Notes: generated by a model not told the origin, from the letters alone. 64,000 nt of DNA from Jannaschia sp. GRR-S6-38 (GCF_029853695.1 NZ_CP122537.1:620001-684000), one strand, 5' to 3'; numbered from the stretch's first letter, positions 53,770-63,357 are shown. Numbers and translations: made by a program.

Positions 53770-55137
53770 ATGTCGAGCAACCTGGCCATCCTTCCCGAGC
53801 CCGAACCGCTTCGCGCGGTGACCGTGTCCCGCGATGTGCAGGAATTCGACCTTCTCATCGAGGACATGGAGGCCGAGCTGGGCGAGGCCTGGGGCGACCT
53901 GACCTTCGCCGAGGCCGGGGCCTTCCTAGCGCAGGACGAGGCCAAGAAACTGGAATTCATCGTCCTGGCCCTGGACCAGCAGGACGAGGCGGCGCTGCCG
54001 CGGGCCCATGAGCTTGTGGGCCAGGCCAAGGCCGCCGGGCTGAAGGTCATCCTGGTCGCCGAGGGGCTTGGGCCCATGGCGCTGCACGAATTGCTGCGCG
54101 CCGGCGCCGACGATTTCGCCCCATACCCGCTCCCGCAGGACGCGCTCTCCGAAGCGGTCAGCCGCATCCGCATTCCCGGCCAGCCCGACAGCGAGGGCAT
54201 CATGCGCCGCGCGGGCGCCGATATCGTCGACGCCGCTGCGGTGGGTGACGATGCCGAGACGCCGAACCTGCCCGCCATGCCCATGCGCAGCGGCGGCAGC
54301 GGCCAGGAAGGCGCGGTCTTCGCGCTGCAATCCGCCTCGGGCGGGGACGGCGCCACGACGCTGGCCGTCAACCTGGCCTGGGAATTCGCCAACCTGAACG
54401 CGGCCGACCCGCTGAAGGTCTGCGTCATCGACCTGGGGCTGCAATTCGGCTCGGTCGCGACCTATCTCGACCTGCCGCGCAAGCCGATGATCTACGAGGT
54501 GCTCTCGGATATCGCGAGCATGGACGAGCAGGCCTTCCGCCAGGCGCTGAGCGTCTACAAGGACAAGCTCGCCGTCTTCACCGCCCCCTCGGACGTTCTG
54601 CCCTACGACCTCGTCGGGCCCGAAGAGGTGACGGCGCTGCTGAAATTTGCGCGCGAATGCTTCGACATCGTCATCGTCGATATGCCCGGCTCCGTGACCG
54701 GCTGGACGGATACCGTGATCTCGACGGCGGAGCTGTTCTTCGTCGTCTGCCAGATGGAGGTCCGCTCCGCCCAGAATGCGCTGCGTTTCCAGCGTCTTCT
54801 GCAGGCCGAGGGCGTGCCGACCGAGCGGGTGAGCTATCTGCTCAACCGCGCGCCGGGGAAGATGGATCTGGGCGGACGCTCGCGGATCGAGAAGATGGCC
54901 GAGAGCCTGGGCGTCAAGTTCCATCACGTGCTGCCCGATGGCGGCAAGCAGGTGACCGAGGTGAACGATCAGGCCGCGCCGCTGCGCGACCTGGCGCCGC
55001 GCAACGCATTGACCAAGGAAATCCGCGCCGTCGCGACCGAGCTCAACGATGCCCGCCAGCGGATCGCCGCGGGCGAGGATGTGGGCGCGGGCGCGAAGGG
55101 CAAGAAGAGGTCCTTCCTCGGACTGTCCTTCGGATGA
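53770..55137 (+). CDS. cpaE: Tad pilus localisation ATPase TadZ/CpaE
   Basis: 455-residue MinD/ParA-like protein that positions the Tad machine at the inner membrane. Residues ~20-130 form a receiver-like domain (FDLLIEDMEAELGEAW...). The ATPase domain starts near 180, but its P-loop is degenerate: SASGGDGATTLAVNLAWEFA has Ala where the catalytic Lys is expected. VCVIDLGLQFGSVATYLDLP and IVIVDMPGSVTGWTD are the later ParA motifs. A GTG nine bases upstream is an alternative start. Confidence 0.93.
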   Translation: MSSNLAILPEPEPLRAVTVSRDVQEFDLLIEDMEAELGEAWGDLTFAEAGAFLAQDEAKKLEFIVLALDQQDEAALPRAHELVGQAKAAGLKVILVAEGLGPMALHELLRAGADDFAPYPLPQDALSEAVSRIRIPGQPDSEGIMRRAGADIVDAAAVGDDAETPNLPAMPMRSGGSGQEGAVFALQSASGGDGATTLAVNLAWEFANLNAADPLKVCVIDLGLQFGSVATYLDLPRKPMIYEVLSDIASMDEQAFRQALSVYKDKLAVFTAPSDVLPYDLVGPEEVTALLKFARECFDIVIVDMPGSVTGWTDTVISTAELFFVVCQMEVRSAQNALRFQRLLQAEGVPTERVSYLLNRAPGKMDLGGRSRIEKMAESLGVKFHHVLPDGGKQVTEVNDQAAPLRDLAPRNALTKEIRAVATELNDARQRIAAGEDVGAGAKGKKRSFLGLSFG

Positions 55138-55157
55138 TCGCCGCAAGGGGCTGACAG

Positions 55158-56624
55158 ATGTTCTCACGCTACAAAAAACCGCAGATCGAAAGCGCCAAGC
55201 CGATCGGGGCGCCCGGCGCGCCCGACGAAAAGGCCGCGCCCGATGCGCCCGCCCTCGGGGCGTCCGAAGTCGCGCCGGCGCCGAAGCCCGCATCCGTTCC
55301 GAAGGCGAAGGCCCCCGCCGCGCCGGTGCCCGAGGACAAGGACCTGAAGCGCCGCGTCCGGCTGGAGGAGCTGAAGACCGAGATGCATCACAGGTTGCTC
55401 GACAACCTGAACCTCTCGGCGCTGGACAAGGCCGACCTGTCGGCGCTGCGCGCCGAGATCGTCTCGATCACGACCGAGGAACTGGCCGACATGGGCGTCG
55501 TGCTGGGCCGCGACGACCGCGACATCCTCAACACCGAGCTTTTCGACGAGGTCACGGGCCTGGGCCCGCTCGAGCCGCTGCTGCGCGATCCGGACGTCAA
55601 CGACATCCTCGTGAACGGTCCGCACAACATTTATGTCGAGCGCGCGGGCAAGCTGTCCAAGTCGCCGATCCGCTTCAAGGACGAGAAGCACCTGCTGCGG
55701 ATCATCGACAAGATCGTCTCCGCCGTGGGCCGCCGCGTCGACGAGTCCAACCCTTATGTCGACGCCCGCCTCAAGGACGGCTCGCGCTTCAACGCGATGG
55801 TCCCGCCGGTCGCGGTGGACGGCTCGCTGGTCTCGATCCGTAAGTTCAAGAAGGAAAAGCTGGGCGTCGACGACCTCGTCAAGTTCGGCGCCTTCACCGA
55901 AGAAATGGCGATGTACCTGCAGGCGGCCTGCGCCTGCCGGCTCAACGTCATCGTCTCGGGCGGAACGGGTTCGGGCAAGACGACCACGCTCAATGCCCTG
56001 AGCTCCTTCATCGGCCATGCCGAGCGCGTGCTGACGATCGAGGACACGGCGGAACTGCAGCTTCAGCAGGACCATGTGGGCCGGATGGAAAGCCGCCCGC
56101 CCAACGTCGAGGGCAAGGGCGCGGTGACGCAGCGCGACTGTCTGCGCAACGCGCTGCGGATGCGTCCCGACCGTATCATCGTGGGTGAGACCCGCGGCGA
56201 GGAGGTCATCGACATGCTGCAGGCCATGAACACGGGCCATGACGGCTCGATGACGACGATCCACGCCAACAACGCCCGCGACGCGATTTCGCGCCTCGAG
56301 AACATGATCGCCATGGCCGGCATCGAGATGCCGCTCAAGGCCGTGCGCGCCCAGATCGCCAGCGCCGTGAACCTGATCGTGCAGGCCTCGCGCCTGCAGG
56401 ACGGCTCGCGCCGGATGGTCTCGATCACCGAGGTCACGGGCATGGAGGGCGAGGTCATCACCCTGCAGGAGATCTTCCGCTACGAGCGCCTGGGGCTGGA
56501 GCCGGACGGCACCATCATCGGCCGCTTCACGGCCACCGGCATCCGCAGCCATTACGCCGACCGCTTCAAGGCCTGGGGCTACGACCTGCCCGCCTCGATC
56601 TATGAACCCGCAGGGGGGCGCTGA
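55158..56624 (+). CDS. cpaF: Tad pilus assembly ATPase TadA/CpaF
   Basis: 488-residue hexameric secretion ATPase that powers pilus assembly. A variable Ala/Pro-rich N-terminus (1-60) is followed by the conserved N-domain ([20 protein letters not shown]). The catalytic domain has Walker [18 protein letters not shown] (~272), Asp box [15 protein letters not shown], Walker B region [20 protein letters not shown] and His box [14 protein letters not shown]. All catalytic motifs appear intact. Confidence 0.97.
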   Translation: MFSRYKKPQIESAKPIGAPGAPDEKAAPDAPALGASEVAPAPKPASVPKAKAPAAPVPEDKDLKRRVRLEELKTEMHHRLLDNLNLSALDKADLSALRAEIVSITTEELADMGVVLGRDDRDILNTELFDEVTGLGPLEPLLRDPDVNDILVNGPHNIYVERAGKLSKSPIRFKDEKHLLRIIDKIVSAVGRRVDESNPYVDARLKDGSRFNAMVPPVAVDGSLVSIRKFKKEKLGVDDLVKFGAFTEEMAMYLQAACACRLNVIVSGGTGSGKTTTLNALSSFIGHAERVLTIEDTAELQLQQDHVGRMESRPPNVEGKGAVTQRDCLRNALRMRPDRIIVGETRGEEVIDMLQAMNTGHDGSMTTIHANNARDAISRLENMIAMAGIEMPLKAVRAQIASAVNLIVQASRLQDGSRRMVSITEVTGMEGEVITLQEIFRYERLGLEPDGTIIGRFTATGIRSHYADRFKAWGYDLPASIYEPAGGR

Positions 56625-56627
56625 GCC

Positions 56628-57596
56628 ATGCAACTTTCCATCGAGCCGCTGATCTACATCGCGATCTTCGGATCCATGCTGCTGGTCATCGGCGGCATCT
56701 ACCTTCTGGTCTTCGGCGAGAGCATCAAGCTCAACAACCGGGTCAACCGCCGCCTCGCCCTGATGGAGAAGGGCGCCACACGCGACGAGGTGATGGCCCA
56801 ACTCCGCAAGGAGATGAGCCAGCACGACAGCGCCAAGCAGATCCCGCTCTACTCGCTGATCGCCGAGAAGGCGCAGAAGGCGAACCTGGCCTTCACGCCG
56901 GGAATGCTGATCGGGGTCATGGTGCTGCTGGTCTTCATGTCGTTTGCGATGATGACCCTCTTCACCTCCGCCGCGCTGCCGATCCGGGGGCTCCTGTCGA
57001 TCGTGTTCGGCGTGGGCGCCGTCTATGTCTGGGTCAACGGCAAGGCGAAGAAGCGCCTCGCCCTGATGGAGGAGCAGCTGCCCGACGCGGTCGAGCTGAT
57101 CGTGCGCTCGCTGCGCGTCGGCCACCCGCTGAACTCGGCCATCGGCATCGTCGCCAAGGAGATCGCGGACCCGCTGGGCTCCGAGATGGGCTTCATCGCC
57201 GACGAGGCCGCCTATGGCCGCGACATCCCCGAGGCGCTGCGCGCGCTGGCCGAACGCGTCGAGCTGCAGGATCTGCGCTTTCTCGCCGTTGCGGTGGCCA
57301 TCCAGCAGAAATCGGGCGGCAACCTGGCCGAGATCCTCGAGGGCCTCGCCAAGGTGGTCCGTGCCCGCTTCAAGCTGTTCCGCAAGGTGAAGGCGATCAC
57401 CGCCGAGGCCCGCTGGTCCGGCGTCTTCCTGTCGGCCTTCCCGATCCTCGCGCTTGTGGGGATCAACGTGGGCAAGCCCGACTACTACGAGGGCGTCAAG
57501 GACACCCCCTATTTCATCCCGGCCGCCGCGGTGGTCTGCGTCTTCCTCCTCGTGAACATCGTGTTCATGCGGATGATGGTCAACATCAAGGTCTGA
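56628..57596 (+). CDS. tadB: Tad inner-membrane platform protein TadB
   Basis: 322-residue inner-membrane protein with a GspF-type domain. It has an N-terminal helix (~8-28), two helices near 95-140, the T2SSF core (QLPDAVELIVRSLRVGHPLN, ~150-170) and two C-terminal helices. With TadC it forms the platform on which CpaF acts. It starts three bases after cpaF. Confidence 0.95.
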   Translation: MQLSIEPLIYIAIFGSMLLVIGGIYLLVFGESIKLNNRVNRRLALMEKGATRDEVMAQLRKEMSQHDSAKQIPLYSLIAEKAQKANLAFTPGMLIGVMVLLVFMSFAMMTLFTSAALPIRGLLSIVFGVGAVYVWVNGKAKKRLALMEEQLPDAVELIVRSLRVGHPLNSAIGIVAKEIADPLGSEMGFIADEAAYGRDIPEALRALAERVELQDLRFLAVAVAIQQKSGGNLAEILEGLAKVVRARFKLFRKVKAITAEARWSGVFLSAFPILALVGINVGKPDYYEGVKDTPYFIPAAAVVCVFLLVNIVFMRMMVNIKV

Positions 57597-57605
57597 GGCC
57601 CGCAA

Positions 57606-58589
57606 ATGGACATCATGGAGATACTGCGATCCGTGACCGAGGGCGTGCTTGGGCCCGACGGCATGATCTACATCGCCGGCGGCGCGGGGCTTCTCCTGGT
57701 GCTCCTGACCCTGCCGATGCTGCTGACGCGCAAGACCGATCCGCTGGACCGGCTGCGCGCCGAGCGCGCGGCGGCCGCGATCGAGGCCTCCGAGGCCAAG
57801 CTCTCGCGCCACGGCAACCGCAACGAGACGCTCGCGAAATACGCCCAGCTCCTCGATCCGCAGGACGAGGAGGAGATGTCGAAGGCCCGCAAGATGCTGA
57901 TCCAGGCGGGCTATACCCACAAGGACGCGGTGCGCACCCTGACCGCGGCGCAGCTTCTGCTGGGCCTGGGTCTTCTGGTGCTGGGCCTGCTCTACAGCTT
58001 CCTTCTGGCGGGCGACATGTCGACCGTGCAGCAGGTCAGCTACACGCTGGTGCCCGGCGCGGTCGGCTATTACGCGCCGAAATACTGGGTCCAGAAGCGC
58101 ATCGCCAAGCGCCAGGAGGAGATCCAGCAGGGCTTCCCCGACGCGCTCGACCTGCTTCTGGTCTGCGTCGAGGCGGGCCAGTCGCTGGACCAGTCCATCA
58201 TCCGAATGGCCACCGAGATCGAGCCGTCCTATCCCGCGCTGGCCGGCGAATTCCTGATGGTCGCGCAGGAGATGAAGGCCGGCAAGGACAAGCCCGACGT
58301 GCTGCGCGCCATGGCCGAGCGCTGCGACATCAACGACATCACCAGCTTCGTCACCGTGCTGATCCAGTCGCAGACCTTCGGCACCTCGATCGCCGACGCG
58401 CTGCGGGTCTACGCCTCGGAGATGCGCGACAAGCGCGTGATGCGCGCCGAGGAAAAGGCCAACGTGCTGCCGACCAAGCTGACCGTCGGCACGATGATGT
58501 TCTGCGTGCCGCCGCTTCTAATCATCCTGATCGGCCCCTCGATCCACGGCATCGCCGAGACGCTGGGCGGCGGGGCGGGCGGCTTCTGA
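57606..58589 (+). CDS. tadC: Tad inner-membrane platform protein TadC
   Basis: 327-residue partner of TadB, also with a GspF-type domain (GFPDALDLLLVCVEAGQSLD, ~175-194). Helices are at the N-terminus, ~110-150 and the C-terminus. Its stop shares one base with the tadD ATG (TGATG), which indicates coupling. Confidence 0.95.
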   Translation: MDIMEILRSVTEGVLGPDGMIYIAGGAGLLLVLLTLPMLLTRKTDPLDRLRAERAAAAIEASEAKLSRHGNRNETLAKYAQLLDPQDEEEMSKARKMLIQAGYTHKDAVRTLTAAQLLLGLGLLVLGLLYSFLLAGDMSTVQQVSYTLVPGAVGYYAPKYWVQKRIAKRQEEIQQGFPDALDLLLVCVEAGQSLDQSIIRMATEIEPSYPALAGEFLMVAQEMKAGKDKPDVLRAMAERCDINDITSFVTVLIQSQTFGTSIADALRVYASEMRDKRVMRAEEKANVLPTKLTVGTMMFCVPPLLIILIGPSIHGIAETLGGGAGGF

Positions 58590-59152
58590 TGCGCGCCGCG
58601 CTCCCCCTCCTCGCCGCGCTCGCCTTGGCCGCCTGCGCCCCCGACATCTCGGGTCGCGGCGCCCTGCCCGACGATCCGCTGCTGCCGCCCGGCGCGGCCG
58701 AGGGCGCGGCGATCGTGGACCCGATGATCGTCGGCGACCGGCTGCTGGCCGCGGGCGAGCCCGAGCTGGCGCTCGACACCTATATCCGCGCGGGCATCGA
58801 CGGCACCGCGCCCGAAAGCGAGGTCGCCCTCGCCATGGCGGTCGCCAATATCCGGCTGGGGCGCCTGAACCAGGCCGAGGACCAGCTCCGCAAGCTGACC
58901 GCCGCCGAGCCGCGCAACGCCCGCGCGCTCAACAATCTCGGCGTCGTCCTGCTCGAGACCGGACGGCATGGCGAGGCGTTCGGCGTTCTCAAGACTGCGT
59001 TCGCCTTGCAACCCTCGCCGGAAATCCGCGGCAACCTGCGCGTCGCCGCTTCCAAGATGCAGACCGTTCGCTACGATGACGGCAATAATGACGCCTTCAC
59101 GCTGACGCGGCGCGACGACGGGGTCTATGCCCTGAATTCGCCCGATGGTTGA
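58589..59152 (+). CDS. tadD: Tad pilotin-like TPR lipoprotein TadD
   Basis: 187-residue predicted lipoprotein: signal MRAALPLLAALALAACAPD with lipobox, then three or so TPR repeats (LALDTYIRAGIDG, VAMANIRLGRLNQAEDQLRK, ARALNNLGVVLLETGRHGEA). TadD proteins are thought to act as pilotins for the CpaC secretin. The start overlaps tadC. Confidence 0.9.
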   Translation: MRAALPLLAALALAACAPDISGRGALPDDPLLPPGAAEGAAIVDPMIVGDRLLAAGEPELALDTYIRAGIDGTAPESEVALAMAVANIRLGRLNQAEDQLRKLTAAEPRNARALNNLGVVLLETGRHGEAFGVLKTAFALQPSPEIRGNLRVAASKMQTVRYDDGNNDAFTLTRRDDGVYALNSPDG

Positions 59153-59189
59153 GAAGAACAGGAAGGCACGAGCAGAAGAGGACGCAAAA

Positions 59190-60032
59190 ATGCGCCACCC
59201 CACCCTGTTGCCGCTTCTCCTGGGAAGCGTGCTGGTCCTGTCCGCCTGCAATGCCTCGCGCGATGCGGAGGTGGCGCGCGCCATCGACGCGATGGAGACC
59301 GAGGAGGGCGGCATCCGCGACATCATGCTGACGGTCGCCGAGCCGGCCGAGGCGGTCGCCTATTTCAAACGCAAGACCGATGCCGAGCCCGACGTGATCG
59401 CGCATCACCGTGGCCTGGCCCGCAGCCTGGTCCGCGCCGGCCGCGGCACCGAGGCCGTGCTCGCCTGGCGCGAGGTCACGCAGATGCCCGACGCCGCCCA
59501 TGACGACAGCGTCGAGCTGGCCGACGCGCTGATCCGAGTCTCGGACTGGAAGGCGGCCGAGGCCACGCTGGACGCCATCCCGCCGACCCACGAGACCTAC
59601 AAGCGCTACCGCCTCGAGGCGATGGTCGCCGACAGCAACCGCCAGTGGGAGCGCGCCGACAGCTTCTACGAGACCGCCGTGGGCCTGACCACGACGCCCG
59701 CGGGCACGCTGAACAACTGGGGCTTCTCCAAGCTGACCCGTGGCGACAGCGAGGCCGCCGAGCGGCTCTTCACCGAGGCGATCACCTATGACGACAAGCT
59801 CTTCACCGCGAAGAACAACCTCGTCCTCGCCCGCGCGGCGCGCCGCACCTACACCCTGCCCTCGCTGCGGATGTCGCAGGAGGAGCGCGCGCAGCTGATG
59901 CACACCGCGGGCCTCGCGGCGATCAAGCAGGGCGATGTCGATATCGGCCGCAGCCTGCTCGAGGACGCGATCGCCACCCATCCCCGCTATTTCGAGCCCG
60001 CGGTCCGCGCGCTCGAGGCGCTGGACGCCTGA
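59190..60032 (+). CDS. second TPR lipoprotein of the Tad locus
   Basis: 280-residue lipoprotein: signal peptide ending VLSAC, then a TPR/superhelical body (GLARSLVRAGRGTEAVLAWR, LNNWGFSKLTRGDSEAAERL, AKNNLVLARAARRTY). It is a paralogue-like partner of TadD. The ATG at 59190 has GAGGA upstream and begins the signal peptide; an earlier ATG at 59145, overlapping tadD, would add 15 hydrophilic residues and spoil the signal. Confidence 0.88.
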   Translation: MRHPTLLPLLLGSVLVLSACNASRDAEVARAIDAMETEEGGIRDIMLTVAEPAEAVAYFKRKTDAEPDVIAHHRGLARSLVRAGRGTEAVLAWREVTQMPDAAHDDSVELADALIRVSDWKAAEATLDAIPPTHETYKRYRLEAMVADSNRQWERADSFYETAVGLTTTPAGTLNNWGFSKLTRGDSEAAERLFTEAITYDDKLFTAKNNLVLARAARRTYTLPSLRMSQEERAQLMHTAGLAAIKQGDVDIGRSLLEDAIATHPRYFEPAVRALEALDA

Positions 60033-60035
60033 GCC

Positions 60036-60545
60036 ATGGAGGTCGCGCTGGCCGCCACGCCGATGCAGGGCTGGGTCTTCGGCCTGCTCTCGCTGCCGAT
60101 CTGCCTCTGGGTCGCCTATACCGACCTGTCGCAGATGCGGATCCGCAATCAGGCGGTTCTGGCGCTGTTCCTCGTCTACGTGCTGGCCGGCATCTTCGTC
60201 GTGGCGCCGCTGACCGAGTACCTGTGGCGCTTCGTCAACCTGGCCGTGATCCTGGCCGCGGGCTTCCTTCTGTCGACGGCGCGCGCGGTGGGCGCGGGCG
60301 ACGCGAAATTCGCGGCCGCGATGGCCCCCTTCGTCGCGCTGGCCGATATCGGCGAGGTGCTGATCCTGTTCTCGGTCCTGCTGATCGCCACCTGGCTTCT
60401 GCACCGCGTGGCCCGGTCGATGGCCCCGGTGCGCAACCTCGCGCCCGACTGGAAAAGCTGGACCGAGGCCAAGGACTTCCCGATGGGCATCACGCTCGCC
60501 GCCACGCACCTGACTTACCTGGGCCTCGCGGCCACGCAGGGCTGA
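60036..60545 (+). CDS. cpaA: prepilin peptidase TadV/CpaA
   Basis: 169-residue inner-membrane aspartic protease that removes leaders from the pilins and pseudopilins. The two catalytic Asp are visible: one in VAYTDLSQMRIRN (~residue 29) and one in the GxGD motif AVGAGDAKFAAAM (~90). Four to five membrane helices. It presumably processes the D/E-W pilins as well as the TadE/TadG proteins. It begins three bases after the TPR gene. Confidence 0.93.
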   Translation: MEVALAATPMQGWVFGLLSLPICLWVAYTDLSQMRIRNQAVLALFLVYVLAGIFVVAPLTEYLWRFVNLAVILAAGFLLSTARAVGAGDAKFAAAMAPFVALADIGEVLILFSVLLIATWLLHRVARSMAPVRNLAPDWKSWTEAKDFPMGITLAATHLTYLGLAATQG

Positions 60546-60609
60546 GCGAGGGCGAAGGAAATTCCCACACCCGGCCGCCGGACCGGGACCGTATTTGGAG
60601 GATGCGCCG

Positions 60610-61929
60610 ATGAATATGCATACCGATCCCGCCCAGCTGGGCGTGCCCGCGCCGACGCAGCCCCGCACGCTGCAAGAAACCGGCCTGACCGGGGTGATGC
60701 TGCGCGACGTCATGCTCAAGACCGTCTACCGCAAGTCGGTCGAAACGACGCGCGAGATCTCGGCCGCGATCTGCCTGACGACGGGGCTGACGCAGCAACT
60801 GATCGATCAGGCGCGCGAGGCCGGGCTCATGCAGGCGACCGGCACAATGCATGCCGGCTCCTCCGGCGAGATGGGCTATCAGCTGACCGATGCCGGCAAG
60901 GGCCGCGCGACCGACGCGCTGGCGCAGTCCGAGTATTACGGGCCGATGCCCGTCCCGCTCGATCGCTACAAGGAGCAGGTCAAGGCGCAGTCGATCAAGA
61001 ACATCAAGATCACGCGCCAGCGCCTGCTCGACTCGATGGGCCACCTGATCCTGCCGAAGGACTTGATCGACCAGCTGGGCCCCGCGGTGGGCTCGGGCCG
61101 GTCGGTGCTGATGTACGGCCCGCCCGGCAACGGTAAGTCTTCCATCGCCGAGGGCATCCGCGCCTCGCTGGGCGACAATATCTGGATCCCGCACGCGATC
61201 GAATACGCGGGCCAGGTCATCACGCTCTACGACCCGATCGTGCACACGAAGGTCGAACAGCCCGATCACGAGAACAGCCTGCGCAAGACGAACCTGCGGG
61301 TCGATACGCGCTACCTGCTCTGCACCCGGCCCACCGTGATGACGGGCGGCGAGCTGGCGCTCGACATGCTGGATCTCAACTACAACGCGGTGGCGCGCAC
61401 CTATCAGGCGTCGCTGCAGCTCAAATCCTCGGGCGGGGTGTTCATCGTCGACGACCTCGGTCGCCAGGAGGAGCCGCCGCAGAAGATCGTCAACCGCTGG
61501 ATCGTCCCGATGGAGATGGGCTACGACATCCTGGCGCTGCAATCGGGCGAGAAGTTCGAGGTGCCCTTCGACACGCTCGTGGTCTTCTCGACCAACTTCC
61601 ACCCCAACAAGATCTTCGACGTCGCGGCCCTGCGCCGGATCTTCTTCAAGGTCCTGATCGACGGGCCGACCCAGGCCGAGTTCCTCAAGATCTTCGCCAT
61701 GGTCGCCAAGAAGAAGAAATTCGCGCTGGACGAGCCGTCGCTCGTCCACCTTCTGAAGTCGAAATATCCAGAGATCGACAACGTCTACGCGAATTACCAC
61801 GCGAACTTCCTGATCGATCAGATGATCGCGACCTGCAATTTCGAGGGCATGGAATACCGCATGACCCCCGAGCTGGTCGACCGCGCCTGGGCCAACCTCT
61901 TCGTCGAGGAGACCGAGATCGTCCACTGA
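60610..61929 (+). CDS. AAA+ ATPase of the Tad locus
   Basis: 439-residue cytosolic ATPase. Residues ~20-130 are a helical N-terminal region. Walker A is YGPPGNGKSSIAEGI (~175), Walker B is GGVFIVDDLGRQEEP (~280), and a sensor-1-like VVFSTNFHPNKIFD is at ~330. It is not the secretion ATPase and not a TadZ homologue. Role unknown; it may remodel or regulate the pilus or belong to an unrelated process. GGAGG at 60597-60601 supports the ATG at 60610 over an in-frame TTG at 60595. Confidence 0.85.
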   Translation: MNMHTDPAQLGVPAPTQPRTLQETGLTGVMLRDVMLKTVYRKSVETTREISAAICLTTGLTQQLIDQAREAGLMQATGTMHAGSSGEMGYQLTDAGKGRATDALAQSEYYGPMPVPLDRYKEQVKAQSIKNIKITRQRLLDSMGHLILPKDLIDQLGPAVGSGRSVLMYGPPGNGKSSIAEGIRASLGDNIWIPHAIEYAGQVITLYDPIVHTKVEQPDHENSLRKTNLRVDTRYLLCTRPTVMTGGELALDMLDLNYNAVARTYQASLQLKSSGGVFIVDDLGRQEEPPQKIVNRWIVPMEMGYDILALQSGEKFEVPFDTLVVFSTNFHPNKIFDVAALRRIFFKVLIDGPTQAEFLKIFAMVAKKKKFALDEPSLVHLLKSKYPEIDNVYANYHANFLIDQMIATCNFEGMEYRMTPELVDRAWANLFVEETEIVH

Positions 61930-62025
61930 GCCCGCGAAAGGGCCCGGCGCCGCCCGATTCCCGCCAAGAAGACCGGCGAGACAGGCATTAACCACGACGA
62001 CGCATCCGCAAGAAAGGATCACGCC

Positions 62026-62481
62026 ATGACCGACATGACCCGCTCGCTGAAGCGCACGGTCCGTCTGGGCTATGTTGTCGTTCCCGCCGCGGGTCTCGCC
62101 GGCATCCTGGCGGCCGTCGCCGTCACGATCGGCACCGCGATCACCGGCCCCGAGACCGCCTATGACGCGATCCAGCCCGAGCAGATCGCCGAGATCGAAT
62201 TCCTGTCGCAATCCGGCGTCGAGCTGGATGCCGTCGATGCCGCCTGCGCGCTGACGGGCTGCGCCGGCGCGGAGATTACGCGCGTCCTGCGCGCCGAGGC
62301 GGCCGCAATGACCGGCGACGAGCTTTCCGCCGCGCTGCGCGACCAGGCCCGCACGCTGTCGGCCAATTTCGGTGCGCTGGACGCCGCGACCGGCGACCAG
62401 GCCGCGATGCTCAAGGCCGAGAACGCCGCGCTCCTGCAGATCGTCGATCTTTACCGCCACGAGCTGCGCGCCCGCCGCTGA
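62026..62481 (+). CDS. hypothetical membrane-anchored protein of the Tad locus
   Basis: 151-residue protein with a basic N-terminus, one membrane helix (~15-40, LGYVVVPAAGLAGILAAVAV) and an Ala-rich, helical periplasmic part with two Cys (ACALTGCAGAE). The C-terminus is likely a coiled coil (LKAENAALLQIVDLYRHELR). No family recognised. It lies between the AAA+ gene and the long pilin-like gene. Confidence 0.75.
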   Translation: MTDMTRSLKRTVRLGYVVVPAAGLAGILAAVAVTIGTAITGPETAYDAIQPEQIAEIEFLSQSGVELDAVDAACALTGCAGAEITRVLRAEAAAMTGDELSAALRDQARTLSANFGALDAATGDQAAMLKAENAALLQIVDLYRHELRARR

Positions 62482-62510
62482 TCCCTCCCCGCACCGCAAC
62501 CCGCCGCACC

Positions 62511-62537
62511 GGCCCCGCCCGCGTCCCGGGCGGGGCC
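62511..62537 (+). terminator. hairpin terminator after the small membrane protein gene
   Basis: An 11-bp stem (GGCCCCGCCCG / CGGGCGGGGCC) with a 5-nt loop begins 30 bases after the stop at 62481. A short T-run (CTTTT) follows only after about ten bases, so strength is uncertain. The long pilin-like gene downstream would then have its own promoter. Confidence 0.55.
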
Positions 62538-62720
62538 GATCCGCTTTTGGGGATCGTCCGCGCCGGGCCGGCCTATTCGGCGACAACGCGCGGATCGTCT
62601 TCACCATTCCCCCGAATGGGACCCAATACGCCCGTGCTCGGCCACGAAGCCGCCCAATTTATCGGTAAAAGTCAAAGCAAGGACTTTCGTCCCCCCTGGA
62701 ACCGAAACGAGAGTGGATTC

Positions 62721-63275
62721 ATGAACTTCAACACCGAGCAATTCATTTCCGAAGAATCCGGTGCGGTCACCGTCGACTGGGTCGTGCTGACGGCCGCGCT
62801 GGTGGGCCTGGGCCTCGCCGTGATGGGCGTCGTGTCGACCGGCGTGCAGGACGTCTCGGGCGATATCCAAGGCCAGCTGGAGTCGGACGCGATCATGCGC
62901 GTGGCCTTCACCACGGACGTGACCGACGCGCTGACCAGCAGCGAAGTCAGCGGCCTGACGGCGGCCTTCGCCAACATGTCGAACGAGCAGCTGCAGTCCG
63001 CCTGGGAAGGCGCCGCGCAGGAGTATGTCGAGGCCGCCACCGCGCTCGACGGCATCGTCACGGCCGGATCCTCCGCCGACTGGAACGACCCGGCGACCAC
63101 CGTCAGCTACGCCGGCGTCGATTACGCCTCGGAGAGCGAGTACAACAGCGCCGTCTCCAGCTACCAGACGATCAGCGACCAGGCGACGCAGCGCTACGGC
63201 ATGCACCAGAACGAGGGCACTGAGCGGGGCTACGAGTTCCAAGCGCCGACGCAGCAGGTCGCCACGGGCGGCTGA
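62721..63275 (+). CDS. long pilin-like protein with C-terminal domain
   Basis: 184-residue protein. The first ~60 residues are almost the same as the short pilins (ESGAVTVDWVVLTAALVGLG, GVQDVSGDIQGQLESD). About 120 further residues have no counterpart in them, are rich in Ala, Ser, Thr and Tyr, and contain no Cys (ALTSSEVSGLTAAFANMSNE, VSYAGVDYASESEYNSAVSS). It may be a minor, tip or adhesive pilin. A strong terminator follows. Confidence 0.85.
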   Translation: MNFNTEQFISEESGAVTVDWVVLTAALVGLGLAVMGVVSTGVQDVSGDIQGQLESDAIMRVAFTTDVTDALTSSEVSGLTAAFANMSNEQLQSAWEGAAQEYVEAATALDGIVTAGSSADWNDPATTVSYAGVDYASESEYNSAVSSYQTISDQATQRYGMHQNEGTERGYEFQAPTQQVATGG

Positions 63276-63297
63276 CGCATCCGCATATCGAGCACGG

Positions 63298-63330
63298 AAG
63301 GGCGGGCCATCGCGGCCCGCCCTTCTTTTT
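63298..63330 (+). terminator. rho-independent terminator of the long pilin-like gene
   Basis: An 11-bp perfect stem (AAGGGCGGGCC / GGCCCGCCCTT) with a 5-nt loop, followed by CTTTTT, 23 bases after the stop. It marks the end of the Tad locus. Confidence 0.94.
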
Positions 63331-63357
63331 GCGCGGGGCGATGCTACGTCGGGCGAG

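Noticed and set aside
55164..57920. Long minus-strand open frame opposite cpaF and tadB
   Set aside because: An antisense artefact of GC-rich codons; both plus-strand genes are intact and conserved.
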